64,000 nucleotides of DNA, from NCBI RefSeq assembly GCF_002943425.1, contig NZ_PTRA01000001.1:1116001-1180000 (forward strand). The letters are read 5' to 3'. Below are positions 17,395 to 24,645 of this stretch, piece after piece. Source of the stretch: Siphonobacter curvatus. Lineage in GTDB: Bacteria > Bacteroidota > Bacteroidia > Cytophagales > Spirosomataceae. The translations under genes were made by a program, and so were the position numbers. Each line of letters opens with the position of its first letter. Within the stretch, counting starts at the first letter, position 1. The notes beneath the pieces were generated by a model. It had not been told where the DNA came from and made no database searches. It was given only the letters and a program-made list of their open reading frames with translations.

Positions 17395-18120
17395 ATGGAT
17401 AATACTTCTGCTCAAGAGCTGACGCAAAATGATTTTTTTGCCCGGAATCTGGTTCAGCTACGTAGCCGATTGGAAGGACGCGTATCCCAACAACGGCTGG
17501 CGGATGAATTAGGACTGAAGAAATCGACCTGGGCGGCATACGAGTCCGGTCGGGCAGAACCCCGCTATGGTGATCTGATTAAAGTTGCTGACTTTTTTCA
17601 GGTAAGCGTAGATGACATCCTCCGAAAGGATTTAAGTAAAGAGCCCCTGAACATGCCTAAAATTCCTGAGCTGCGGGTACTGGCCACGACCGTGGATACC
17701 CAGGATCAGGAAAACGTAGAGTTTGTACACGTGAAGGCTCTGGGTGGTTACGCCGAGGGATATGGCGACATTGACTTCATTGGTAAACTCCCCACGTTTC
17801 ACTTGCCCTTTTTGGCTCGTGATCGTAAATACCGGGCTTTCCCTTACGAAGGTGAATCGATGCCTCCCTTACGGGATGGTGCGGTGGTATTCGGTGAATA
17901 CATTGAAAGTTGGGAAAGTGTGAAGAACGGTAGTATTTGCCTAGTAGTAACGAAGAATGAAGGGGTAGTTTTGAAAATGGTTTATAATTACCTGGCCGAA
18001 ACGGGCGTACTGGTGCTGAAGTCACTCAACGAACGTTTTGCTCCGTATCCGGTCCGTCGGGAAGACATTAAAGAATTGTGGCGATTTGCCGGATTTTTCG
18101 AGAATAAATTCCCGGCGTGA
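17395..18120 (+). CDS. XRE-family regulator with S24 (LexA/CI-like) peptidase domain
   Basis: The 241-residue protein joins an N-terminal helix-turn-helix (about 15-80: QQRLADELGLKKSTWAAYESGRAEPR) to a C-terminal S24-type domain (about 105-235). The self-cleavage dyad appears intact: Ser in EGESMPPLRDGAVVFGE and Lys in GVVLKMVYN. Such proteins repress phage or stress genes and are inactivated by self-cleavage during DNA damage, or they act as stable regulators. It sits next to a promoter segment enclosed by a 12-bp inverted repeat and at the head of a run of unknown and nuclease genes, which fits a phage-type repressor. No integrase or structural phage gene is nearby. Confidence 0.8.
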   Translation: MDNTSAQELTQNDFFARNLVQLRSRLEGRVSQQRLADELGLKKSTWAAYESGRAEPRYGDLIKVADFFQVSVDDILRKDLSKEPLNMPKIPELRVLATTVDTQDQENVEFVHVKALGGYAEGYGDIDFIGKLPTFHLPFLARDRKYRAFPYEGESMPPLRDGAVVFGEYIESWESVKNGSICLVVTKNEGVVLKMVYNYLAETGVLVLKSLNERFAPYPVRREDIKELWRFAGFFENKFPA

Positions 18121-18126
18121 GACTCG

Positions 18127-18248
18127 TAGGAACAGTGAATAATTTTTTTAACTAAATGTCTTTATTTTTTGTATAAAAATAAATTTATGTTTTATATTTG
18201 TACAAAAGATATAGACTTAAGGAAGTCTCAAATTAATCACTGTTCCTA
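18127..18248. repeat. 12-bp inverted repeat flanking a promoter segment
   Basis: TAGGAACAGTGA (18127-18138) starts six bases after the S24 regulator stop codon. Its exact reverse complement TCACTGTTCCTA (18237-18248) ends on the first base of the next gene's ATG. The 98 bases between carry a full promoter match. The arrangement fits paired operator half-sites or an invertible promoter. Confidence 0.65.
18168..18200 (+). promoter_or_regulatory. predicted promoter of the 18248 gene
   Basis: TTTG (18168-18171), a 21-base spacer and TATATTTG (18193-18200) match both elements of the Bacteroidota housekeeping promoter. Downstream, AGACTT (18213-18218) and AAGTCT (18223-18228) form a small dyad in the leader that could be an operator. 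Confidence 0.6.
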
Positions 18249-18943
18249 TGAATTCATCCCTTTCAACTGATACGGTGCAGTTGGGTCAGCCCGCTCAGAA
18301 ACTCAAGTCTTATGAAATTGAACGCGTAGACGAAGAAACGGGTGCTCTGGTTACGGAAAGTAAATTTCTGTATCTGGAAGGTCACCCTCGGGAATACCGT
18401 TTCAATGGTCAGAATGGACAATTCAATTTATACGGCGAACGCATCCTGACCGATTCCATTGGCAAGCCGATTACGGAATTTTCGTTTCAGCCGATTGCTT
18501 ACCGGATTTTTGAGGATACGTTATTTACGCGAAGCGAACGAGAAGTGTGGGCGGAGTTTTTCTTTATCGATGCCGATAATTGCGTGGCGTCTCTGATGTT
18601 CAACAATACGTCGGTATCGGAGCTGTATCGGATGATGCAACCCGTTTTCTACGAAAGAAAAACACTTTGTGATCTGATTATCACCATCAAACCCGAAAAG
18701 GTGACCAGTAAAATGGACTCAGGAAAATCCTGGTACATTGCTCGGTTTTCGTATCGGTCCGGTGAAGTCGAGAACGTACGTCAATATCGTGACTTTGCCC
18801 GTGACCATCATTTATACCGGGCAGAAACGCTGACGGATTCAGCGATGCACCGGATTGTTTCCAAATACTATAACCGCTTACCCGAGCCCGAAATGGTATC
18901 ATTACCCGAACCAGTGAAGGAATTGGGCTCAAGTGCTGCTTAA
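18248..18943 (+). CDS. protein of unknown function
   Basis: The 231-residue soluble protein has no signal peptide or membrane helix, and I do not recognise it. It is rich in beta-strand patterns with many Tyr, Phe and Glu residues (YEIERVDEETGAL, YRFNGQNGQFNLYGERI, REVWAEFFFIDADN), followed by a basic segment and a Pro/Glu-rich tail (LPEPEMVSLPEPVKELG). Its start lies directly on the edge of the 12-bp inverted repeat behind the S24 regulator gene, so that regulator probably controls it. A long-loop inverted repeat shared with the convergent XRE gene ends the transcript. The sequence gives no hint of an enzyme. Confidence 0.55.
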   Translation: MNSSLSTDTVQLGQPAQKLKSYEIERVDEETGALVTESKFLYLEGHPREYRFNGQNGQFNLYGERILTDSIGKPITEFSFQPIAYRIFEDTLFTRSEREVWAEFFFIDADNCVASLMFNNTSVSELYRMMQPVFYERKTLCDLIITIKPEKVTSKMDSGKSWYIARFSYRSGEVENVRQYRDFARDHHLYRAETLTDSAMHRIVSKYYNRLPEPEMVSLPEPVKELGSSAA

Positions 18944-18950
18944 ACGTGAA

Positions 18951-19008
18951 CTAGAAAGTCCGCCTGTGAGAAAGAATAGATGCAGGAGAGAGGAGGCGGA
19001 CTTTCTAG
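18951..19008. terminator. inverted repeat between convergent genes
   Basis: CTAGAAAGTCCGCCT (18951-18965) and AGGCGGACTTTCTAG (18994-19008) are exact complements around a 28-base purine-rich loop. The right arm overlaps the stop codon of the minus-strand XRE gene. Probable terminator for both strands, without a long T-run. Confidence 0.55.
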
Positions 19009-19451
19009 GAAAGCGTAACGTTTTCGTTAACGGGCTTAAGTCTATTAATCACGTCACGTAAAACGATGATTTGCTCTTTCAGTAAAGCAATCACTTCATC
19101 ACGGTCACTGACCTGTTTTTCAAGGAATTGAATTTGTTTTTGTAGTAATTCCACGCCGAGTAGGGGGCCTTCCGTTTCCGCATTGATGCTTTCAGACGGT
19201 ACCACAGGCATAAGCGTGATGTACGTCTGACCCGTGCCACGAAGTAGCCAGTTACAGTCCAGATCATGGTAAACCGTGGCAATGGAAGTAAGGGTATCAT
19301 AGCTGGGCTGAGTTTTCCCCTTAAGAATCGAATACAATTTAGCGGGTTTCGAAAACCCTAGTTCCTGACTGAAACGGTAAGGCGTCAGCTTTTTGAGCTG
19401 GATGAGGTGAGAAAGTCTTTCGTAGATAGTCGTCATTGAAGATGATTCCAT
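19005..19451 (-). CDS. small XRE-family regulator with C-terminal coiled coil
   Basis: From the chosen start the protein has 148 residues. An HTH domain at about 6-65 (YERLSHLIQLKKLTPYRFSQELGFSKPAKLYSILKGKTQPSYDTL) is followed by the WLLRGTG segment typical of small Bacteroidota XRE proteins, and then a Leu/Gln/Glu-rich coiled coil (LLQKQIQFLEKQVSDRDEVIALLKEQ) for dimerisation. The frame is open to 19517, but a TACTTTTG -7 box at 19488-19481 would place transcription start near 19474, so the start is the Met at 19451 or 19436. It is divergent from the 19574 gene, and its target is likely that gene and itself. Confidence 0.75.
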   Translation of the reverse strand: MESSSMTTIYERLSHLIQLKKLTPYRFSQELGFSKPAKLYSILKGKTQPSYDTLTSIATVYHDLDCNWLLRGTGQTYITLMPVVPSESINAETEGPLLGVELLQKQIQFLEKQVSDRDEVIALLKEQIIVLRDVINRLKPVNENVTLS

Positions 19452-19480
19452 AGTGATGCAAGAGTTGTTGTGGCGTGCAG

Positions 19481-19488
19481 CAAAAGTA
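19481..19488 (-). promoter_or_regulatory. predicted -7 box of the small XRE gene
   Basis: TACTTTTG on the minus strand is an exact TAnnTTTG match. It lies inside the longest open frame, which argues for the internal start codons. Confidence 0.45.
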
Positions 19489-19573
19489 GTCAATCGTTTT
19501 TTAAATTCTTGCGTCAACTGCTCAACAAATTTTTGATGTTTCTAAAATAACGGGAATAGTTCCTGATACTGAA

Positions 19574-20107
19574 ATGATCAAACTTCATTCTGAACCTATA
19601 CTGGGCCGCTTGTCCTCGCAACCTTCGGTGGAGCATCAATTGTTGCAGGGCCTGACATCCCTGAGCATACGTCAGGCAGCTATGCCTTCGGCAAGTATGC
19701 TGGAATTATATGAACACTTACGGGAAAATTCCACCTTCGGCACAGCCTGGCGGTTTCCTAAGTGTAGTGAAATTGGGCGAAGGCTGGGAAAAGATACGGT
19801 AGTAAAGCTTTTGTGCGTAACCCTAGCTGATTTATCGATGGCGGCTCAGGCAGACTGTCGGTTGTTGCCCGCTCAGATTAGCTCGCTGGCCGAAGAATTG
19901 GCTCAGCAATTTCCCTACGAAAGCTACCGTGAATTTGTGGTGGCGTTTAAGGAAGTACGTTCACGCGTGAGTCGTTGGCGTAGACCGTTAAGCCGTCGCC
20001 GCATTGTGCAGCTGCTGCATAGTCACTTCGAGCGGCGGGCTGAATACCTGGAACGTTTTCATGGCAGTTTTTCCGAGAAAAATACGGCCTACCCCCAACG
20101 GGCCTAG
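19574..20107 (+). CDS. protein of unknown function next to a divergent XRE regulator
   Basis: The 177-residue soluble protein is mostly helical by composition and has a strongly basic stretch near residues 130-150 (SRVSRWRRPLSRRRIVQLLHSHFERR) that could bind nucleic acid. I do not recognise a family with confidence; small accessory proteins of this kind occur in Bacteroidota mobile elements. It is divergent from the XRE gene across about 120 bases. A GGAA-TAG-TTCC dyad (19552-19562) near its start is a possible operator. It precedes the PIN-like gene by 45 bases, and the two probably form an operon ending at the terminator near 20790. Confidence 0.5.
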   Translation: MIKLHSEPILGRLSSQPSVEHQLLQGLTSLSIRQAAMPSASMLELYEHLRENSTFGTAWRFPKCSEIGRRLGKDTVVKLLCVTLADLSMAAQADCRLLPAQISSLAEELAQQFPYESYREFVVAFKEVRSRVSRWRRPLSRRRIVQLLHSHFERRAEYLERFHGSFSEKNTAYPQRA

Positions 20108-20152
20108 TCTATAGATTGTTTTAACTAACTGAGTACCAAAAAGAAGTAAGCC

Positions 20153-20734
20153 ATGCCTTCAAAAATAACCCCATCGCCGGTTCTTCCCGTTGAAGCAATG
20201 GCTTCAGTCGCTAGTCGTTCGCGGAAAGTAACGAAGGTGCCTAAAGATCTTATTGAAAAAGTTTCGCCGCAGGTCTGGCAGGAAGTTCAGGCTCTCAAGC
20301 AGGAATACAAAGAGCCTAAACGCTGGCCAACGCGATTGCTACTCGATACACCGACGCTGGATTATCTGATCCGTGACGCATACCGCCTCTCTCAAACGGC
20401 CGTAGTGGCCATTAATGAGCCGGGTACTGTGTGTTTCGTTAGTGAATGTTCCTGGCTGGAGCTGGCTGAAAAAATGAAACAGGGCTTGTACGGAATCCGG
20501 GTCAACTTTGGTGAGTTCATGCAACAGGTCATGAATCATTATAAGTTACAGTTACTACCCATGGATGCCCAGGCCCTTGAAAAATACCGTAATCTGACGG
20601 CTCTGACCGCCCCAGCTAAACGCATTACCTGCGGCTGGCTGGCTGCTCAGGCCTTGGCAACCGGAGCAACGCTGATTTCCCCCGACGGTCATTATGAGTT
20701 ATACCGTTCGCAGGGATTGAAACAGCTTTGGTAA
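20153..20734 (+). CDS. degenerate PIN-domain (VapC-like) protein
   Basis: PIN domains are metal-dependent ribonucleases, most often toxins of VapBC pairs. In this 193-residue protein the domain covers about residues 60-193 after a basic 60-residue leader. Seen are LLLDTPTLDYLI with Asp65, SECSWLELAEKMKQG with Glu103, the helix WLAAQALATGATLISPD with Asp178, and a QGLKQLW end like many VapC proteins. The acidic residue normally found in the DPFDR segment is missing: the region reads TAPAKRIT. One metal ligand is therefore absent and activity is doubtful. No separate antitoxin gene is recognisable; the leader or the upstream 19574 protein could fill that role. Confidence 0.55.
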   Translation: MPSKITPSPVLPVEAMASVASRSRKVTKVPKDLIEKVSPQVWQEVQALKQEYKEPKRWPTRLLLDTPTLDYLIRDAYRLSQTAVVAINEPGTVCFVSECSWLELAEKMKQGLYGIRVNFGEFMQQVMNHYKLQLLPMDAQALEKYRNLTALTAPAKRITCGWLAAQALATGATLISPDGHYELYRSQGLKQLW

Positions 20735-20771
20735 GTTCGAATTGTCTATTCTACCCACCTATACCTACATA

Positions 20772-20805
20772 GGCCCAGTCTGTTTCAGGCTGGGCCGCTT
20801 TTTTT
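20772..20805 (+). terminator. intrinsic terminator of the PIN-like operon
   Basis: GGCCCAGTCTG (20772-20782) pairs with CAGGCTGGGCC (20786-20796) with one G-T pair. GCTTTTTTT follows. Confidence 0.85.
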
Positions 20806-20834
20806 GCTAGCCAGGGTATCAGCTTTTAGGGAAA

Positions 20835-21383
20835 ATGGAAAAGAAATCGTCGAAAAAGGCCTTCCAGTATGATCTGGACTTTCGGAAAACCAACTTTCGG
20901 GAGCATCCGGAATTGTATCGCGTAGGCGTAGGAGAGCAGGGGGTATTGTTAGTCGAACCGTATAAATCAGAAATCTTGCCCCTGTGGCGATTTCGGACCG
21001 AAGCCATTGCTCAGGAATCGGCGGAAGCGATTTATAAAAAATTTGAAACGTATCTGGCCGAGCAGGATTTTGTGGGAGCAGATATGGCCCGGAAGTATTT
21101 GCAAATGGGCTTTACGCGAGCCCGACGGTATGCCAACCACGCCAGCGGAAAAAAGTATACGGAAAAGGAAAGCGATTATGAACCCGAAACTCGGGCGTAT
21201 CCGTATTCTTCTGGAAGTATTCACAAGAAAAATCCGCTCCGTCCGCAGGAAGAAGATGCATTGACCAGCGAAAAAGCAAAGGCGGCCACGGTCTTTAAAG
21301 CGTACTGGGATCAGGCCCGGCAGCACCCGGAATACTTGAAGCAAAAAGAAGCATTTAACGAAAAGTACGTAAGAGGAAAGTAG
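20835..21383 (+). CDS. DUF4385 family protein
   Basis: The 182-residue soluble protein matches the pattern I know as DUF4385: an opening FQYDLDFRKTNFREHPELYRVG, then GEQGVLLVEPYKSEILPLWRF, and DFVGADMARKYLQMGFTRARRYANH. The C-terminal part (about 115-182) is charged and variable. The family occurs in bacteria and in large phages, and no function has been established as far as I know. It stands alone between a terminator and a pair of hairpins that separate it from the convergent nuclease gene. Confidence 0.75.
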   Translation: MEKKSSKKAFQYDLDFRKTNFREHPELYRVGVGEQGVLLVEPYKSEILPLWRFRTEAIAQESAEAIYKKFETYLAEQDFVGADMARKYLQMGFTRARRYANHASGKKYTEKESDYEPETRAYPYSSGSIHKKNPLRPQEEDALTSEKAKAATVFKAYWDQARQHPEYLKQKEAFNEKYVRGK

Positions 21384-21397
21384 CTGAAGTTGAAAAT

Positions 21398-21444
21398 CTT
21401 CCCGAAAGCCCTAAGCCTTCGGGAAGAACGATCGAGCGATCGTT
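21398..21444. terminator. two adjacent hairpins between convergent genes
   Basis: CTTCCCGAA (21398-21406) pairs with TTCGGGAAG (21418-21426). Immediately after, AACGATCG (21427-21434) pairs with CGATCGTT (21437-21444). They separate the DUF4385 and nuclease genes; there is no long T-run. Confidence 0.55.
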
Positions 21445-21449
21445 GATAA

Positions 21450-22079
21450 TCAGGCAACCAGACGCCAGGGCTCACCCTGATTAAAATCAAAGTTTACGTC
21501 TTTCCAGGTTTCCAGCAGAAACTGATACTTTTTGCGACCTTCGGCCAGAAACTCCAGCGTCGTTTCGAACCAGAAAATATCGTACGGTTCTTTCTTCTGA
21601 ACGCCTACGAAAATAAACTGCTTTCCCGTACCTCCCAGGCTATCCAGGTAAAAGGCCGCCTGTCGGTCATACTCCAGATTATGACACTGATTGATAAAAT
21701 CCTGGTAGGAATGGGCCGAAGTCGTTTTTAAATCCAGCACCACCCGGTTCTGATATACCATATCCAGACGAGCCTTACAGAGTAAATCCGTGGCCGGATC
21801 CGTAAACAGTTGGGCGTGCTCCTTTTTGGAATACTGACGGTACCAGTTAAACGCTTTATGGGAACGCAGGTTTTTCTCTAGCAAAGCCAGTCGTTCCTGG
21901 TCTGCGGTATGTACCTCAATTTGCGGAACGTTCGGCTCGAGTAGCGTTGCGTGCAAAGCCCGGCCAAAGGTGGCAGTCCGGGGAGGGATATACGATTTCT
22001 TACCAAATAAATAATCCCGGAAGCGGCTTAGGTCGCTATTTGAGATCCGGCGAAGCTGCCGGTAGCTTTCTTCATTCAT
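21450..22079 (-). CDS. PD-(D/E)XK nuclease-like protein (RecE/Cas4-type fold)
   Basis: The 209-residue protein is a probable DNA exonuclease of the kind used in phage recombination. It opens with RRISNSDLSRFRDY, has GRALHATLLEP near residue 42, then the catalytic core CKARLDMVYQNRVVLDLKTTSA with the Asp and D-x-K residues near 100-116, and a YDRQAAFYLD helix with the Q-x-x-x-Y motif. These fit the YqaJ/RecE-like branch. The start is the second in-frame Met: its ATG overlaps the stop of the 56-codon gene upstream as ATGA. It is the last gene of a three-gene minus-strand operon starting at 22536. No recT-like annealing protein is adjacent. Confidence 0.75.
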   Translation of the reverse strand: MNEESYRQLRRISNSDLSRFRDYLFGKKSYIPPRTATFGRALHATLLEPNVPQIEVHTADQERLALLEKNLRSHKAFNWYRQYSKKEHAQLFTDPATDLLCKARLDMVYQNRVVLDLKTTSAHSYQDFINQCHNLEYDRQAAFYLDSLGGTGKQFIFVGVQKKEPYDIFWFETTLEFLAEGRKKYQFLLETWKDVNFDFNQGEPWRLVA

Positions 22080-22246
22080 TTTCGTCTCCATTGCTGATAT
22101 AATTCCAGTCCCTGTGAAGTAGCCTGCGATAATTCGCGGGCCGTAAGTTTACAATCCCGATAGATCTTCATTCCCTCGGGCGTCAGGTGCCCGTGCCGAG
22201 CTACATCCTGACGAATACAGAGCAATGCGAATGATTTATTAGACAT
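22076..22246 (-). CDS. small 56-residue protein in the nuclease operon
   Basis: This short gene is supported by its context. The ATG at 22246 lies 14 bases after the stop of the 91-residue protein, and the TGA overlaps the nuclease start codon as ATGA, a classic coupled arrangement. The product begins MSNKSFALLCIRQDVARHGH, continues with LTPEGMKIYRDCKLTARELS and ends LYQQWRRK. It is a helical, mildly basic peptide with no signal or membrane segment. I know no family for it. It may be a partner or translation coupler of the nuclease. Confidence 0.65.
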   Translation of the reverse strand: MSNKSFALLCIRQDVARHGHLTPEGMKIYRDCKLTARELSQATSQGLELYQQWRRK

Positions 22247-22260
22247 ACGGGTGACTGAAA

Positions 22261-22536
22261 TTAAGAGGCAATTTTACCCGGTGTGAATGGAATTTCGTCG
22301 GCCACTTTCGGAGCCATATTGCGTAACAACGCCTCGGTCTGATTGAACGCGTGGGCGTACGCAGCGGCTGAAGTAGGTACGCAGCCATAGGCATACAACA
22401 TACCGGGCCAGTACCGAAGCCGCTGAATGGCTGGGCACTCTTCCCGATACGCCACGATCGTTACAAAACCGTCTTCCTGACGGAAAAAATGTTCGCCATC
22501 GGGCGTCTGATAGAACAAATCTCGTTGAATAATCAT
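22261..22536 (-). CDS. small protein of unknown function, first gene of the nuclease operon
   Basis: The 91-residue acidic-to-neutral protein begins MIIQRDLFYQTPDGEHFFRQ, with a central YWPGMLYAYGCVPTSAAAYAHAF segment. It has no signal peptide and I do not recognise the family. The promoter at 22571-22564 would give a leader of about 20 bases, making this the leading gene of the operon with the 56-residue protein and the nuclease. It is divergent from ruvB, with both promoters in a 150-base AT-rich gap, so this accessory operon and ruvB could share regulation. Confidence 0.6.
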   Translation of the reverse strand: MIIQRDLFYQTPDGEHFFRQEDGFVTIVAYREECPAIQRLRYWPGMLYAYGCVPTSAAAYAHAFNQTEALLRNMAPKVADEIPFTPGKIAS

Positions 22537-22563
22537 CGCGTGGAATGGTCAATAGTTGATATA

Positions 22564-22571
22564 CAAATATA
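22564..22571 (-). promoter_or_regulatory. predicted -7 box of the nuclease operon
   Basis: TATATTTG on the minus strand, an exact TAnnTTTG match about 28 bases before the first start codon, in an AT-rich divergent region. Confidence 0.55.
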
Positions 22572-22657
22572 CATAAATTGTTGAATATTTGACTCAAAAA
22601 AATAGATTTTATTTCATTTTTTTACTTTTAATGCTGGCAACTATGCAAATGTTTAGG

Positions 22658-22665
22658 TATATTTG
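22658..22665 (+). promoter_or_regulatory. predicted -7 box of ruvB
   Basis: TATATTTG is an exact TAnnTTTG match. The ruvB start at 22686 leaves a leader of only about 14 bases. Confidence 0.55.
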
Positions 22666-22685
22666 AATAAAAAAGACAATCACTG

Positions 22686-23714
22686 ATGGAAGAAAATATT
22701 GTTCGTCAGAAGACGGTGAAGGACGCCGATCGGGAATTTGAACGGGCGTTGCGTCCCCTCTCGTTCGACGACTTTACGGGTCAGGAAAAAGTGCTGGAGA
22801 ACCTGAAGATTTTCGTTCAGGCGGCAAAGCAACGCGGCGAAACGCTCGACCATGTATTGTTACACGGACCTCCGGGTCTGGGCAAAACGACGCTCTCTCA
22901 CATTCTGGCTAACGAGATGGGAGCCGGGCTGAAAGCGACGACCGGACCCGTACTGGAAAAGCCCAGTGATCTGACGGGCGTGCTGACTACCTTACAAACG
23001 GGCGACGTACTGTTCATTGATGAGATTCACCGGCTCAATCCTGTGGTGGAAGAGTATCTGTATTCGGCCATGGAAGATTACCGAATTGATATTTTGCTCG
23101 ATTCCGGGCCTAATTCCCGAACTGTACAGATTGGCCTGAATCCCTTCACCCTGATTGGAGCGACGACACGGGCGGGATTGCTTACTTCACCGTTACGGGC
23201 CCGGTTTGGTATCAACTGCCGCCTGGAATACTACGACGCGGATTTGTTGTCAAGTATTATTACCCGCTCTTCAACAATGTTAGGTACGCCCATTGAGCCG
23301 GAAGGAGCCATGGAGCTGGCCCGCCGCAGTCGCGGTACGCCACGGATTGCCAATAATCTGCTGCGTCGTACACGTGACTTTGCTCAGGTCTTGGGAAATG
23401 GAACCATTACGCGGGATATTGCCTCGCTGTCGTTACGAGCCTTGGAAGTAGATGAAGGAGGGCTGGACGAAATGGACAACCGAATTCTGCTGGCGATTAT
23501 TGAGAAATTCAAGGGAGGTCCGGTAGGTCTGTCCACCATTGCCACGGCTATTGGGGATGAAGCGGAAACCATTGAAGAAGTGTACGAACCTTTCCTCATT
23601 CAGGAAGGATACCTAATGCGGACACCCCGGGGCCGGGAAGCTACCGAAAAAGCCTATCGCCATTTAGGGTTTGATTTTCCTACAAAGACAAACTCCTTTC
23701 AAATCGCTGCTTAA
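22686..23714 (+). CDS. ruvB: Holliday junction branch-migration helicase RuvB
   Basis: RuvB is the AAA+ motor that, with RuvA, drives branch migration of Holliday junctions in recombinational repair. The 342 residues show every expected block: [19 protein letters not shown] at the start, Walker [11 protein letters not shown] (61-70), Walker [11 protein letters not shown] near 110, sensor 1 with [19 protein letters not shown], and the winged-helix C-terminal domain with RTPRGREAT. Length is normal. Neither ruvA nor ruvC is in the window. Its own promoter and a very strong terminator make it monocistronic. Confidence 0.97.
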   Translation: MEENIVRQKTVKDADREFERALRPLSFDDFTGQEKVLENLKIFVQAAKQRGETLDHVLLHGPPGLGKTTLSHILANEMGAGLKATTGPVLEKPSDLTGVLTTLQTGDVLFIDEIHRLNPVVEEYLYSAMEDYRIDILLDSGPNSRTVQIGLNPFTLIGATTRAGLLTSPLRARFGINCRLEYYDADLLSSIITRSSTMLGTPIEPEGAMELARRSRGTPRIANNLLRRTRDFAQVLGNGTITRDIASLSLRALEVDEGGLDEMDNRILLAIIEKFKGGPVGLSTIATAIGDEAETIEEVYEPFLIQEGYLMRTPRGREATEKAYRHLGFDFPTKTNSFQIAA

Positions 23715-23745
23715 TTCTTTAATAGGCGAGTCTGAATTCTATACA

Positions 23746-23790
23746 TTTAATGCAAAAAGAGTCGATCCTATCGACTCTTTTTGCATTAAA
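23746..23790. terminator. strong terminator after ruvB
   Basis: Two perfectly complementary 21-base arms (23746-23766 and 23770-23790, core GCAAAAAGAGTCGAT) around a three-base loop. The symmetric A/T runs make it usable on either strand. Confidence 0.85.
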
Positions 23791-24069
23791 ATTAACTTGT
23801 AATTAGAAATAATTTTAATGATTATTGGGTCTAAAATACACCAAGAGGTTAAGTCTTGTGTTAAGCATTGAACTAGTAGTAAATGATTTGTGATAACTGC
23901 TAATATTGCGATATTTAGCCTATGGATTTAGCCGTATTCCCTATAAACACACAATTAAGATAAGAAATTAGGCTTTAGTAAAAGTTATACTGATTAGCGA
24001 AAAATATTGACCTAAATAACTATGCTACTGAGATCATTTAAGATTCAAAAAATAATTTGTAGTATGAGT

Positions 24070-24197
24070 ATGCTGTAAATTTTATAATTTCGTATTCCCA
24101 ACTGAATGGGAATACGAAATTGAAGTAAGTTTGGCGGCTTGACTTCAATGTATATAATGTAAAAGCGTTGATGTTTCTGACATCAACGCTTTTTTTA
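24070..24197 (+). ncRNA. candidate small RNA with three consecutive hairpins
   Basis: Hairpin 1: AATTTCGTATTCCCA (24086-24100) with TGGGAATACGAAATT (24107-24121). Hairpin 2: ATTGAAGT (24119-24126) plus AAG with CTT plus ACTTCAAT (24142-24149). Hairpin 3: AAAAGCGTTGATG (24161-24173) with CATCAACGCTTTT (24181-24193), followed by TTT, a typical intrinsic terminator. No gene on the plus strand precedes it within 350 bases, so it seems to end an independent transcript. The 5' end is a guess: a near-match ATAATTTG lies just upstream. Hairpins 1 and 2 share three bases, so they may alternate. No known RNA family was recognised. Confidence 0.4.
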
Positions 24198-24340
24198 TAC
24201 TAAACAAACGTCTATTTAATAAAGTTACACGACGTAAAGTATTGTAAGATTAATAATCTGTAAAGACAGATAAATAGGGTTAATAAGGGATAGACAGATT
24301 TAGCCATCACCTCGATAGCTAGGATGGTTAAGTTTCCGTT

Positions 24341-24592
24341 TTACGCACGATTTGTAGCTTCGCTGAGTGTTACAGGTAAATCTAGTAAACGGGCCACTCG
24401 CATTTCAGCTTCTCTAAACTCACTTTCCGTACAAGGATCGCAGGCTAGTTTTCCTAGCGTATCCGGACGCATCCGAGTTCGTTCAACCAATGGGTTAAAC
24501 TCATATAAACAAATAATTTTCACTTCGTCACCCTGGCATTTGAAGTACTGGCCACCGCCTTTCGACTTCATAAAAATGGTTTCTTGACTCAT
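24341..24592 (-). CDS. small protein of unknown function, second gene of an unknown pair
   Basis: The 83-residue soluble protein begins MSQETIFMKSKGGGQYFKCQ and ends in a helical segment (SEFREAEMRVARLLDLPVTL). It has three cysteines (C19, C28 and the LACDPC pair near 51-54) but no clear zinc-finger spacing. The N-terminal half looks like a short beta sheet. I do not recognise a family. It follows the 339-residue gene by 53 bases on the same strand, probably as one operon from the promoter near 25710. Confidence 0.5.
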   Translation of the reverse strand: MSQETIFMKSKGGGQYFKCQGDEVKIICLYEFNPLVERTRMRPDTLGKLACDPCTESEFREAEMRVARLLDLPVTLSEATNRA

Positions 24593-24645
24593 AGCTATTA
24601 TTGGGTTGAATACTGTTTAAATATCTTTTAAGTAAGTACGTATCA

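Larger units (their letters stand above)
23715..24340. other. AT-rich intergenic region with hairpins and a candidate small RNA
   Basis: No protein-coding gene is visible in these 625 bases, which are visibly richer in A and T than the neighbours. The region holds the ruvB terminator (23746-23790) and, 300 bases later, three consecutive hairpins (24086-24194), the last with a T-run. The stretch between them (23800-24080) shows no repeat or frame. Confidence 0.5.
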
